Assembly (NCBI GenBank): GCA_049724395.1
Contig: JAUGWO010000222.1
Location: 88,380-152,379, forward strand
DNA: 64,000 nucleotides
Direction of reading: 5' to 3'
Source: Spongospora subterranea f. sp. subterranea
Lineage: Eukaryota > Endomyxa: Phytomyxea > Phytomyxea > Plasmodiophorida
Shown in pieces: positions 34,214 through 47,324 of the stretch. Under the pieces are notes generated by a model. It saw only the letters and a list, made by a program, of their open reading frames with translations, had not been told where the DNA came from and searched no databases. Position 1 is the stretch's first letter. The number at the start of each line of letters is the position of its first letter. The position numbers were made by a program, and so were the translations under genes.

Positions 34214-35423
34214 TCACAAATCTTCAAGTAGAACACTGACTGCAATGATAAACATACCGGCGAAGAAGGCGATCGATGTAGTTTCCCGGCGCTGCTGGTG
34301 TTTCAACGCCGTCGGCATCGTGCAGTTGGCGACCAGATAGACCATTATTCCAGCACTGATTGCACTCATGACCCCTGTCAATTTTCCCCCAGAACGATAA
34401 TGAGACCAGCACGATCCCCGTCAATGGGGTTCTCCTACCCAATAGTGTTTGCGATATGACCGTATTATAGACCAACAGACCATATCCTATCAACGCCCCG
34501 ATCGGCTCACAGCACCCGGTCAGGAAGGTGACCAGGACCGACATCGCCTTCGATTGCGTCGCCTGGAATACGGGAAAGGCGACCGAGACACCTGTTGGTT
34601 CCATTCGGGTAATCAGCGATCGATTCCGATTGGGGAAACCGTCAAATCACCTTCGACTATATTGTGGAACCCGATGGCGATCCCTGTGGCGATTCCCAGT
34701 TGGACATTCTCGGCCCCAGCAGCGAAGGTCAACAGCCCTTCACCGAGATTGTGAATCCCGATGCAGATCACGCTGACCAACGAGATTCGACGGAACGTCG
34801 ACTTGTTGTCGATCAGGTCGCGATCGGATTCAACCGCGTCGGGTAAAGCCATTCGGTCATGAAGCATCGCCGACGTCTTCAAGACTGCCCAATCCGCATA
34901 TTCAGATGGAACTGCAATGTGATTTAACACATACGTAGAGCGATCAAGGCGACGCCGCCGAAGAATCCGATCAAGACGCCCAAGTTCGCTGAGCCGCTTG
35001 ACCAAGTTGCGTCCAGAAAATGGTCTCGTGAATGTGAGATGATATGGACTAGACCGACATATAATAATGCTCCAGATGTGAAGGCGGTCCCTGAACAGAA
35101 CCCGATCCCGAATTCAGGATACGACGCAATAACGGACGACGACGACGACCGGATTCACCTGCGGATATGAACGAGGGCGATAACGGATCGGCGGAATCCC
35201 CAATGAACTTGTACATCCACAGGCCCAGGCAGCCGAGCAGCGTCATCGAGGCGGCGAACCCCGACACGATGAACCCGAACTTATAGTCGAGATCGGGCAG
35301 CGCCGTGTCCTGATGGGCGACCTGGCCCTCCGATGACGAATGGTCTTCATCGCCATGGCCATAGACCCAGCCCAGTAGAACCACAGCACCAAGCAGACCG
35401 TATATTCTACCAGGAAACTGCAT
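34214..35423 (-). CDS. ZIP-family metal (zinc/iron) transporter, ZupT-like
   Basis: The product begins MQFPGRIYGLLGAVVLLGW, a signal peptide or first span, with a His/Asp-rich loop (GHGDEDHSS). FIVSGFAASMTLLGCLGLW and a PEFGIGFCSGTAFTSGALLY span follow, then ANLGVLIGFFGGVALIAL. The signature helices are IGIHNLGEGLLTF and GIAIGFHNIVEG, which carry the paired HNxxEG metal sites of the GufA/ZupT-type ZIP branch. The last span is IAFFAGMFIIAVSVLLEDL, and the stop is TGA at 34214-34216. Several short introns interrupt the gene. ZIP proteins bring divalent metal into the cytosol from outside or from organelles; the sequence does not show which membrane. Confidence 0.88.
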
Positions 35424-35594
35424 CTCTGACCCAATCGAAATACAGAAATGTGTTTATAGAAACAGGGTTGTTTGATGTGACAGCTGGCCAGTTTATCGCC
35501 AACTCTGTGGTCGTTTTCCGAATACTAATGGGAATCAGTCACACTGAACAGGTTCTTTTTTTCCTTTCCTTGAGCCACATCCTGGGAATATGAA

Positions 35595-36764
<1,170 letters not shown>

Positions 36765-37252
36765 TGGGTCTAATCGATGGGCAATATCGATCAAGGCCAG
36801 ACCACATCTGCCGCTCCACGGATCAACCCGAACCCTATCGGGCCAACTCAACCCCTCTCCGGCCGAAACTGTCAAGGTATCTGTATTGCAATGGTGGGAG
36901 GCTGGATGTCGAGTTCTTCGTCGGAATTGGGGATACGCCAACGGGATCCCATCTCATTTTTGGAACAATTAAATTCTCGAGAAAGATCACCCCGCCTTCG
37001 GAAGTTGAATCGTTGCCCATACGTTCGAGCACAACAGCAAGGCGGCAACGCTTCTGCTGCATACGCCAATCCAACTCACGCTGCGTATTGTTGTTTTGCA
37101 ATGTCCAACTAACTGCAACGCCAATGGACATATTTTTTACAAGCTAAGCGCTGCCGATAACCCAAATCATAAAATAATACACAACGCCTCAAATATAGGA
37201 TTTCAATCTGTGGCTTTTACTGATCATCTATAGGCATTTAAGGTGGCACGAC
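36765..37252. other. Intergenic stretch between JMJD7 and eL20, with an unassigned frame
   Basis: A minus-strand frame at 36835-37131 starts with ATG and encodes 98 residues (MSIGVAVSWTLQNNNTQREL). It has a usable acceptor-like tail but no recognised family. The JMJD7 frame is also open upstream of its ATG. No stronger claim can be made. Confidence 0.3.
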
Positions 37253-37896
37253 TTAGTGAATATTGGTCGGGCGGTTGGCCTTGAAGGTGGTCTTGAAGCG
37301 CTTGTTGCTAGGACGGGGCAGGCAAGTGTTGGGCAGGGGGAAACCGATACTGCTGTCATGGAACTGCTTGGTGTTCTCCCGACGGCAGTCCTTGGCGGCG
37401 ATAGAAGCAGTTCGGATGATCTGGATGCACGATTTCCGGGCGCGATGGCGACCAGCCATTTCGGTGTACATCTTTGAGAAAAAAAAGGGTTAATGGCCGA
37501 GCGTCATGAATAATTTGAGTGAAGCAATTACCTGTTCAATGGCGCCAGTCAAGTGAGTATCACGGTACTCCTTGTACATGTTGTGGGTGCCGGAACGAGA
37601 ATCATAACGAAGCCAGACACCGAAGTTCTTGACGACATTGGGATTGCGCTCGACAATCTGGTGAACGGAGATAACTTCGCCGTTGGCCTTTTTCACACGT
37701 CGGAGTTTCGACAGGAAATACTACAGTAGAAAGAGTGAGACGCATGATCGACCATGTCAGGATTCGATCAACAAACCCAGAAACGGGACCGAGCTTTAGG
37801 GGCATCGGGAGCGAACAGACGCATCTTGTAGACGGTCGGCTCCGGCTCGCGCTCTGTAGGGGTCTTGCGACCAATCACCATGAACTCGTGCAACAT
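37253..37896 (-). CDS. RPL18A: 60S ribosomal protein eL20 (RPL18A)
   Basis: Exons 37896-37777, 37720-37532 and 37471-37253 keep phase and give 175 residues, the family length. Landmarks are [52 protein letters not shown] and [27 protein letters not shown] and a basic tail ([13 protein letters not shown]) close the protein. eL20 is a surface protein of the large subunit. The introns are 56 and 60 nt. The gene sits between JMJD7 and TMEM170-like, all transcribed leftward. Confidence 0.96.
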
Positions 37897-37950
37897 CTTG
37901 GCGATATAGCGAAAGACTGAAGGCGGCTTCGTTGACGATTACGGAGTCCG

Positions 37951-38216
37951 TGACGCAATAACATTAATATCATAGCGCTAATACCATATTATATGATGAA
38001 GATAGTCCCATCGTCAGACAATATCTTTGGTTGATTTATTTGAGAGAGGTTCCAGAGAATCGGCCTAGATGGAAATACGTGATGACGATAACATTGATAT
38101 CATAGCGCTAATACCATATTATATGATGAAGATAGTCCCATCGTCAGACAATATCTTTGGTTGATTTATTTGAGAGAGGTTCCAGAGAATCGGCCTAGAT
38201 GAAAATACGTGATGAC
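37951..38216. repeat. Tandem duplication of about 130 bp spanning the end of the TMEM170-like gene
   Basis: Two units (about 37951-38082 and 38083-38216) are almost identical over catagcgctaataccatatt and the following 100 bases. The right unit contains the last codons and stop of the TMEM170-like gene (stop at 38166-38168). The left unit is a non-coding copy of that gene end and its 3' flank. The near identity suggests recent origin. Confidence 0.85.
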
Positions 38217-38635
38217 GGCGGCTTGACCAATGCCAAGGCCTGCTGCCACGTCTATGCCGATGCTATACGGTATCGACACATAGATTGCTGCAATTAATAG
38301 AGCCGATAGTCCGCCAGAGGCGAAACCCAGCAGGGCACCGATAAATGCAGAGAGAAAAGGAACCCATAAATACAGAGTCAATGGCTTGGAAATAACACAA
38401 CATGCTGTGAGCAGTACGTCACTTAACAAAACAACAATCAATGACGATGTGGATTGTACCCCATATTCCTGCACAGAGATACACAGTACCAACCCCGGCT
38501 ACAGTCCACAGAGTTATATGGGCCCAGAGCTCTTCATACCACAGATCAGAAAAGTCGCATTGATGGGCGCATCAGAAATAGAGACGAACCAGGAAATGTG
38601 TCGAGCACAGCGCTGTTGAGCGGCAGATCCGACAT
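38166..38635 (-). CDS. TMEM170-like ER membrane protein
   Basis: Exons 38635-38590, 38531-38428 and 38384-38166 keep phase and give 122 residues, close to the family's size. The start MSDLPLNSAVLDTFPELW is followed by spans ITLWTVAGVGTVYLCAGIW, LWVPFLSAFIGALLGFASGG and LSALLIAAIYVSI. The end AAGLGIGQAAVITYFHLGRF matches the family's terminal GxGQ...RI pattern. TMEM170A promotes sheet formation in the ER and nuclear envelope. The call rests on the FPE-W motif and the shared C-terminal pattern. The 50-bp minisatellite begins only about 85 bp upstream of the start. Confidence 0.72.
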
Positions 38636-38719
38636 TGCTCATCCCGTGCTCTGACTGGTGATATTTGTTATTATGGGATATGATCATCACACAGTTAATA
38701 CCCCAGATACATGTCGTAA

Positions 38720-41700
38720 CGTCACCCGCTTGGCCTCCTCTTATATTCCAATAGTGTCATGTGACCAATGTTCACCCATTTGGCCTCCTCTTCTATTTCG
38801 ATAGTGTCATGTGACCAATGGTCACCCATTTGGCCTCCTCTTCTATTTCAATAGTGTCATGTGATTAATGGTCACCCATTTGGCCTCCTCTTCTATTTCA
38901 ATAGTGTCATGTGACCAATGGTCACCCATTTGGCCTCCTCTTCTATTTCAATAGTGTCATGTGATTAATGGTCACCCATTTGGCCTCCTCTTCTATTTCA
39001 ATAGTGTCATGTGATTAATGGTCACCCATTTGGCCTCCTCTTCTATTTCAATAGTGTCATGTGATTAATGGTCACCCATTTGGCCTCCTCTTCTATTTCA
39101 ATAGTGTCATGTGATTAATGGTCACCCATTTGGCCTCCTCTTCTATTTCAATAGTGTCATGTGATTAATGGTCACCCATTTGGCCTCCTCTTCTATTTCA
39201 ATAGTGTCATGTGACCAATGGTCACCCATTTGGCCTCCTCTTCTATTTCAATAGTGTCATGTGACCAATGGTCACCCATTTGGCCTCCTCTTCTATTTCA
39301 ATAGTGTCATGTGATTAATGGTCACCCATTTGGCCTCCTCTTCTATTTCAATAGTGTCATGTGATTAATGGTCACCCATTTGGCCTCCTCTTCTATTTCA
39401 ATAGTGTCATGTGATTAATGGTCACCCATTTGGCCTCCTCTTCTATTTCAATAGTGTCATGTGACCAATGGTCACCCATTTGGCCTCCTCTTCTATTTCA
39501 ATAGTGTCATGTGATTAATGGTCACCCATTTGGCCTCCTCTTCTATTTCAATAGTGTCATGTGATTAATGGTCACCCATTTGGCCTCCTCTTCTATTTCA
39601 ATAGTGTCATGTGATTAATGGTCACCCATTTGGCCTCCTCTTCTATTTCAATAGTGTCATGTGACCAATGGTCACCCATTTGGCCTCCTCTTCTATTTCA
39701 ATAGTGTCATGTGATTAATGGTCACCCATTTGGCCTCCTCTTCTATTTCAATAGTGTCATGTGATTAATGGTCACCCATTTGGCCTCCTCTTCTATTTCA
39801 ATAGTGTCATGTGATTAATGGTCACCCATTTGGCCTCCTCTTCTATTTCAATATTAATGGTCACCCATTTGGCCTCCTCTTCTATTTCAATAGTGTCATG
39901 ACCAATGTCACCCATTTGGCCTCCTCTTCTATTTCAATAGTGTCATGTGATTAATGGTCACCCATTTGGCCTCCTCTTCTATTTCAATAGTGTCATGTGA
40001 TTAATGGTCACCCATTTGGCCTCCTCTTCTATTTCAATAGTGTCATGTGATTAATGGTCACCCATTTGGCCTCCTCTTCTATTTCAATAGTGTCATGTGA
40101 TTAATGGTCACCCATTTGGCCTCCTCTTCTATTTCAATAGTGTCATGTGATTAATGGTCACCCATTTGGCCTCCTCTTCTATTTCAATAGTGTCATGTGA
40201 TTAATGGTCACCCATTTGGCCTCCTCTTCTATTTCAATTGTGACCATGTGGCCTCCTCTTCTATTTCAATAGTGTCATGTGACCAATGGTCACCCATTTG
40301 GCCTCCTCTTCTATTTCAATAGTGTCATGTGATTAATGGTCACCCATTTGGCCTCCTCTTCTATTTCAATAGTGTCATGTGATTAATGGTCACCCATTTG
40401 GCCTCCTCTTCTATTTCAATAGTGTCATGTGATTAATGGTCACCCATTTGGCCTCCTCTTCTATTTCAATAGTGTCATGTGACCAATGGTCACCCATTTG
40501 GCCTCCTCTTCTATTTCAATAGTGTCATGTGATTAATGGTCACCCATTTGGCCTCCTCTTCTATTTCAATAGTGTCATGTGATTTCAAATGGTCACCCAT
40601 TTGGCCTCCTCTTCTATTTCAATAGTGTCATGTGATTAATGGTCACCCATTTGGCCTCCTCTTCTATTTCAATAGTGTCATGTGATTAATGGTCACCCAT
40701 TTGGCCTCCTCTTCTATTTCAATAGTGTCATGTGACCAATGTGTCACCCATTTGGCCTCCTCTTCTATTTCAATAGTGTCATGTGATTAATGGTCACCCA
40801 TTTGGCCTCCTCTTCTATTTCAATAGTGTCATGTGACAATAGTGTCATGTGATTAATGGTCACCCATTTGGCCTCCTCTTCTATTTCAATAGTGTCATGT
40901 GATTAATGGTCACCCATTTGGCCTCCTCTTCTATTTCAATAGTGTCATGTGATTAATGGTCACCCATTTGGCCTCCTCTTCTATTTCAATAGTGTCATGT
41001 GATTAATGGTCACCCATTTGGCCTCCTCTTCTATTTCAATAGTGTCATGTGACCAATGGTCACCCATTTGGCCTCCTCTTCTATTTCAATAGTGTCATGT
41101 GACCAATGGTCACCCATTTGGCCTCCTCTTCTATTTCAATAGTGTCATGTGATTAATGGTCACCCATTTGGCCTCCTCTTCTATTTCAATAGTGTCATGT
41201 GATTAATGGTCACCCATTTGGCCTCCTCTTCTATTTCAATAGTGTCATGTGATTAATGGTCACCCATTTGGCCTCCTCTTCTATTTCAATAGTGTCATGT
41301 GATTAATGGTCACCCATTTGGCCTCCTCTTCTATTTCAATAGTGTCATGTGATTAATGGTCACCCATTTGGCCTCCTCTTCTATTTCAATAGTGTCATGT
41401 GATTAATGGTCACCCATTTGGCCTCCTCTTCTATTTCAATAGTGTCATGTGATTAATGGTCACCCATTTGGCCTCCTCTTCTATTTCAATAGTGTCATGT
41501 GATTAATGGTCACCCATTTGGCCTCCTCTTCTATTTCAATAGTGTCATGTGATTAATGGTCACCCATTTGGCCTCCTCTTCTATTTCAATAGTGTCATGT
41601 GATTAATGGTCACCCATTTGGCCTCCTCTTCTATTTCAATAGTGTCATGTGACCAATGGTCACCCATTTGGCCTCCTCTTCTATTTCAATAGTGTCATGT

Positions 41701-42899
41701 GATTAATGGTCACCCATTTGGCCTCCTCTTCTATTTCAATAGTGTCATGTGATTAATGGTCACCCATTTGGCCTCCTCTTCTATTTCAATAGTGTCATGT
41801 GATTTGGCCTCCTCTTAATGGTCACCCATTTGGCCTCCTCTTCTATTTCAATAGTGTCATGTGATTAATGGTCACCCATTTGGCCTCCTCTTCCAATAGT
41901 GTCATGTGATTAATGGTCACCCATTTGGCCTCCTCTTCTATTTCAATAGTGTCATGTGATTAATGGTCACCCATTTGGCCTCCTCTTCTATTTCAATAGT
42001 GTCATGTGATTAATGGTCACCCATTTGGCCTCCTCTTCTATTTCAATAGTGTCATGTGATTAATGGTCACCCATTTGGCCTCCTCTTCTATTTCAATAGT
42101 GTCATGTGATTAATGGTCACCCATTTGGCCTCCTCTTCTATTTCAATAGTGTCATGTGATTAATGGTCACCCATTTGGCCTCCTCTTCTATTTCAATAGT
42201 GTCATGTGACCAATGGTCACCCATTTGGCCTCCTCTTCTATTTCAATAGTGTCATGTGATTAATGGTCACCCATTTGGCCTCCTCTTCTATTTCAATAGT
42301 GTCATGTGATTAATGGTCACCCATTTGGCCTCCTCTTCTATTTCAATAGTGTCATGTGATTAATGGTCACCCATTTGGCAATAGTGTCATGTGATTAATG
42401 GTCACCCATTTCTCCTCTCTATTTCAATAGTGTCATGTGATTAATGGTCACCCATTTGGCCTCCTCTTCTATTTCAATAGTGTCATGTGACCAATGGTCA
42501 CCCATTTGGCCTCCTCTTCTATTTCAATAGTGTCATGTGATTAATGGTCACCCATTTGGCCTCCTCTTCTATTTCAATAGTGTCATGTGATTAATGGTCA
42601 CCCATTTGGCCTCCTCTTCTATTTCAATAGTGTCATGTGATTAATGGTCAATGGTCCCATTTGGCCTCCTCTTCTATTTCAATAGTGTCATGTGATTAAT
42701 GGTCACCCATTTGGCCTCCTCTTCTATTTCAATAGTGTCATGTGACCAATGGTCACCCATTTGGCCTCCTCTTCTATTTCAATAGTGTCATGTGATTAAT
42801 GGTCACCCATTTGGCCTCCTCTTCTATTTCAATAGTGTCATGTGTAATGGTCACCCATTTGGCCTCCTCTTCTATTTCAATAGTGTCATGTGACCAATG
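38720..42899. repeat. 50-bp minisatellite, about 83 copies
   Basis: The 50-bp unit contains gtcacccatttggcctcctc, ttctatttcaatagtgtcat and a variable end gtgattaatg or gtgaccaatg. The array runs for 4.2 kb with very high identity. About ten units are shortened, fused or carry small insertions (for example near 39853, 40246, 40584, 41804, 42378 and 42650). The first two units at the left edge are the most diverged, as expected at an array border. No frame is open and no unit contains a CG dinucleotide. Patches of the array repeat in groups of four units. Confidence 0.98.
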
Positions 42900-43119
42900 A
42901 ACCGCATTACCTCCTCACAGAATTACATGTTCTGAGTTGGAAGAAGCTGTGGTATTCAAGGTTATCTATGCGAGAATATATAATGATCGCCTGTTGGTTT
43001 TTTGAAGGATTATTCGGTCTTTCTAAGCTCTGGCTAACAAAAATATGTTTATGGATGTTTTGACGCTTTGTGCAGGGTCCAACATAGTAAACAGAGCTAC
43101 TGGTAGTTTTTATTCGGTA
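42900..43119. other. Unique spacer between minisatellite and gypsy fossil
   Basis: I see no gene or repeat in these 220 bases. Confidence 0.4.
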
Positions 43120-44640
43120 GCTTAAGTAATCCGTAATTTCATAGGGCTGTTCTGTACATTCCCCCTTTTCGGAATGGTTAGTTCAAGTTGCTGCGGCTGG
43201 AAATGGATAACAGGTCTGTTCGGGCCTGTAAGAATTTTTTGAAAAACGGGAATATCAACTTTCAGGTTCTCGAATGGCTCCCATGTTGTATCTTGGGCTT
43301 CAAATCCACTCCACATCACTTGCACTTCGATGTCACTCGCTGTTGCGGCGAATGTCTCGAACATCTTCGACTACATAGCCTCGTCCGTCATGAGCCTCTT
43401 GGTTATATAGCTCTTCAGTTATGTTGAGGCTGGAATCGTTGAATAGTTTAGTCTTACTGCACGAACATTTTCAATGGCTTTGCTAATTAACTCCTGTACT
43501 TAGTACACATGGTCATTGACGGTTCCTACGGTTTATGAAGGTCCATGCCACGCTCCACGAAGTTTATGCTGGTTGGTTCGATGAAGATTCGATGCAACTA
43601 GGACGTAATCGCCAATATAGAAATTGATAGGAATAACCTGTCGGCGTTTGAATTGTGTCTTATGTGATTGTTGTCGCATGAACACGATCGCATGCGTCCA
43701 TCAGCTCGCATGTCAGCCCGTTTATTGCATCTGGAGTTATCGGAACTTCAGCAATCTTATCAAATCGTTCAGAACAAATAATTGAAATTAAGGTAGATCG
43801 TTGCAGGCCAGTCATAATCGTAAGAGGGGCATAGCCGATATGGGAGCGAACGCGGTCATTCAATGCCATATTGACTAATGGTGTAGAAGACAGGGCCAAT
43901 CATGAGACGATTGTCGGAACTCGGAGATAACTGATAAGGGCACGTAGAACATATAGGAGCGGCCTGTTGACAACCTCTACTGATCAGTTTGCCCAGGGAG
44001 TATAAGCGGTGGTGAAATGATGGTTAATGTGCAGTCTTGAGCATAAATCGGACACCACTTGGTTCTTCAAGAGTGTGCCTTGGTCTGATACATGGGTAAA
44101 GACGATTCCGAATCGCTTAAACCAATCAATGAGTCCATGAACTGTAACATAATGATCGGCTGATTTGCAGGGGATCAACTCGATAAATTGACTTAGATCG
44201 TCTTTTGACACCAGGACGTGTACTCGAAAGAATGTGAATGGTTTTTCGGTACTTTTGCTATGAATAAAAAATCGTAGTGGATTACCTGGTTAGGTCTGGA
44301 TGCATGGATTGCATGGCTCAAGGTCTTGGAACAACTTTTCCACGTTGGCGAACACAGTGGATACAGCGCCGAACTACGCTTGAAACGAATTCCTTCATGT
44401 CTTTTCACCAGAAGCACGATTAGATAAGAATGCTGAAGTTCCGTTAACTCCAGATGCAATAAACGAGCTGACATGCGAGCTGATGGACGCATGCGATCGT
44501 ATTCATCAAAATGTCGAGTCTAATGTAACGATTCAGCGTCAACAATCACATAAGACACAATCCAAACGCCGACAAGTTATTCCTATCAGTTTCAGTCTAA
44601 ACAAATCTGTCAAAAGTCATAATTGATTTCAGACGCACTA
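43120..44640 (-). mobile_element. Ty3/gypsy LTR retrotransposon fossil (integrase and chromodomain parts)
   Basis: On the minus strand, integrase-type sequence (PNQVIHYDFLF, LIDWFKRFGIVFTHVSDQGT, HHFTTAYTP) lies at about 43984-44400, and a chromodomain-like end (IEVQVMWSGFEAQDTTWEPF) at about 43122-43364. Another part (NDRVRSHIGYAPLTI) lies at about 43660-43900. Bases near 43629-43740 recur inverted at about 44445-44590. The copy is old and broken in several places; no LTR is seen. It belongs to the chromodomain-bearing branch, like the element at 60.2-64 kb, but differs clearly from it. Confidence 0.8.
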
Positions 44641-44854
44641 CAACCCTTCAGTGTCAAAATAAACATTCACTCTAACTACCGACCTGCGGCAGCCAGCGTC
44701 CGCTTCATCAGTTCGACGATCTGAAGGCTGTCCCGTAAAGTGATGTGGGAAGTGTGAACATGACCCTTGCTTGCGCAGGGGCACACACACAATAGCCGTG
44801 GGCCAGGCAGGCCACACTCACTCACAGTGTCACAGACATCATAAATGATCGCTA
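44641..44854. other. Upstream region of VPS28
   Basis: No gene is seen. The promoter and leader of VPS28 should lie here. Confidence 0.3.
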
Positions 44855-45808
44855 ATGGCCGACCAGAACGTCGAGGTCAAATTGGCCACATCGAGGGACG
44901 AACGATCCAGGTCGGTCGGTTTTGCGATATGGCCATAAACCCGCTCCGTGAACATACGTAAATAGAACTGAGAATTTAGCGGATTTATATGCCATTATTG
45001 TGACGACGGAACATCTTGAATCGGCTTATGTACGTGATGCAGTATCTGCAGCTGAATATGCTCCTGCATGCGCAAAACTTATTGCACAATTCAAAACTGT
45101 CAAAGTCCGTTTTTATTCAACACGTTTTCCCATGTCTTCGGGATTTTCACCTGTAAAATTAGGACGCCGTCTACGATTTCGAGCCAGATACAGAAGCATT
45201 CATGGCGTATGTCTTGTTTTACATTCATAACGTATGTGTTGACGTTTATTGCAGACGATATGCTATGCAATGCCCTGCTGCATATAAGCGATTGATTATT
45301 GCAGGCGTTCCCGCCACAGTTCAACATGGTGATGTTTCAAGCAAAGCACAGCGTCCTCATGAGTTATATGTACGTCGGTGTCATGAGGGATGCAGCAGAT
45401 TAATTTACCGAATCAGGTCGCGGAAACAGTTCAGCATTTTATTACGACCATGGACTCGCTCAAGTTAGAAATGTATGCGGTTGATGAGATCTACCCGCAC
45501 CTGAATGATTTGATGGACAGTCTAAACAAGGTCCGTTAACTTATCAATTCTCGACTTAGTTCTGGGACATCATATTGAGCTTCAGGTTACTCTAGTTCTC
45601 CCTGACCATATTTCAAAAGTCAAGGTAGATTATCGCTGGCTTTCCAATCATCTGCTCCAATAGATACATTTTGCAGGTCATGTCGTGGTTGGGAATACTA
45701 AACCAGATGCGGGCTAGCGATGAGCTCAGCACAGATCAGGCCAGACAGTGTATATTCGATCTAGAACAGAGCTACCAGGCATTTGTCGCCCTACTAAATA
45801 ACCAGTGA
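44855..45808 (+). CDS. VPS28: ESCRT-I subunit VPS28
   Basis: Seven exons (44855-44910, 44966-45104, 45163-45206, 45255-45328, 45388-45530, 45586-45624, 45677-45808) keep phase and give 208 residues. The N-terminal core-binding part has ENLADLYAIIVTTEHLES and AVSAAEYAPACAKLIAQFK; the middle has MQCPAAYKRLIIAGVPATV. The C-terminal four-helix domain runs NQVAETVQHFITTMDSLKLE, MYAVDEIYPHLNDLMDSLNK, VMSWLGILNQMRASDELS and CIFDLEQSYQAFVALL. The C-terminal domain binds ESCRT-II in multivesicular body sorting. Introns are 48-59 nt. The annotated start gives MADQNVEVKLATSRDERS, in keeping with the short variable N-terminus of the family. Confidence 0.95.
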
Positions 45809-46163
45809 TTATCGTCGTTGTCAGACCCGTCACTCCGTATCGGCCCACAACATCTCTACACACATGATCCGCGTGTCTTGAATGGGTTCATCCCTCCCCC
45901 CATATTCCCCACGTCATGCCCTCGACTGAAATCTATCCGCCCACGTTACAGTCACAGAGTAACATAGAAGAGTTCGTTTCTTCACGTGTTTGTCTGTCGT
46001 TTGGGCACCGCGATATAGAGCATGGCTTGTTTGTTCAGCTGGTCGTCACAGGTTCGGGGGTGAAATGTTTCAGTTCTAATTCCGGGGTCATGATCGATCT
46101 AACGCTCATTGTGCAATCTGCCCGATTCCTGTGGGTTCAAAGTTTCATGGGATTGTGCAAGAA
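45809..46163. other. Intergenic stretch between VPS28 and the CE4-like gene
   Basis: No gene is seen. The CE4-like frame is open upstream of its ATG but without another ATG, and the chosen start gives a clean signal peptide. Confidence 0.35.
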
Positions 46164-47324
46164 ATGATCGCTTTCTTGATTGCGCTGTATGCCCTCTCTT
46201 GTCATTCTAGCGCCGATCTGTGCTCGAACCCCCCTAGAGCCGATTGGCGTTGTGGTCCCAGCTTCGGAAATGCCGATTGCACCGCTGGCAATTGCTGCAG
46301 CCAATATGAATGGTAGTGCTTTTGACTTTCATTCTCATTTTATGAAACAAACTGTTTGTTTTTCAGGTGTGGGAGTACCCCCGCTCACTGCAATGAATTT
46401 TCGATGTGCCTAGAAATGGCTCAACCAAAAACAAAAAAGTCGGTTTTCAACCTCCCGGAGAAGCAACAACAAAGCGAACCGTCCTGCAAGCAAACAGAGC
46501 CAAAAGGAAAGCGCCCACCTATCACCATTGGTGATGTATCAAGTTTCAACTGGTGCGGAAGCCGTAAAGCCATCGCCTTGGCGTTTGAAGCCACATCTTT
46601 AGAAAGCCCGGCTATCGACTATTTGTTGTCGGATCTGTCCAGGTTGAAGATGAAAGCCACGTTCTTCTTGAGTCCATCAGGACCAAAGCAGTGCCCTACT
46701 ATTCGTAAAATTTTACGATTAGGACATTCCATTCAGCATTGTATGCCAACCGCAGGGCCTTTAAAAGTGATTTTGAACGTGGAACAGATTCATGGAGTAA
46801 CCAGGATATGACGAGTCTAACGGCTGAAGAATTCAAAATGGAGATGGAGTTTGTACCTTCATGGCTACACGATGTGTGTAATTTGGATGTGCCGATTACA
46901 CAGTTCTCGCCGCCAATGGGAGAGTTCAGCCACGAGCTCACCTTGGAGGCTAACTCATATGGCTATTCTGTGATGACGTAAGATTATTGGTTATGGTCAT
47001 CAATGATGGGCTCGGTCATAACCGTATATGCCGTGCAGATGGACAGTCAATGCCAACAACGGCGTTAAAGCTGGACCAGAAGACGTTTTCGAAGGAGTGG
47101 TTCAGCAATATTGCATGTATTCTCAAAAATGGAAGTCGGCCATCATCATGCATCGTGATTCGGATTATATGTTCCCTGACGGTGAAGCTGGTATTCTTGA
47201 TATTTATGCAGGATTCTTCCAGGGCTTTGAATTTATCACCACTACGGAATGCTTGGCTTCATGTATTAAAGAAGGGGAATGCATTGCTCCTGGAAACCCA
47301 TGGCCAGGCGTATACAACTTATAA
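46164..47324 (+). CDS. Secreted chitin-binding (CBM18) protein with a catalytically degenerate CE4 deacetylase domain
   Basis: Exons 46164-46312, 46367-46740, 46788-46977 and 47039-47324 keep phase and give 332 residues. The signal peptide is MIAFLIALYALSCHSSA. A hevein-like CBM18 follows (CGPSFGNADCTAGNCCSQYE, then WCGSTPAHC). The NodB/CE4 domain runs from RKAIALAFEATSLESPAIDY through KMKATFFLSPSG and LRLGHSIQH to SLTAEEFKMEME. SPPMGEFSHELTLEANSYGY, TWTVNANNG and SAIIMHRDSD complete it. The fold is clear, but the metal and catalytic sites are not. TFDDG is AFEAT, the HxxxH of motif 2 reads YSWSN, and the Arg of RxPY is Ser. The protein is probably a chitin-binding pseudoenzyme outside the cell, perhaps protecting or masking chitin. 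Confidence 0.85.

Noticed and set aside
36835-37131. 98-residue minus-strand frame between JMJD7 and eL20
   Set aside because: No recognisable motif and no clear splice partner; kept only as an intergenic note.
38720-42899. Reading the 50-bp array as a CRISPR-like repeat-spacer structure
   Set aside because: There are no unique spacers; units are contiguous and near identical, and the context is eukaryotic.
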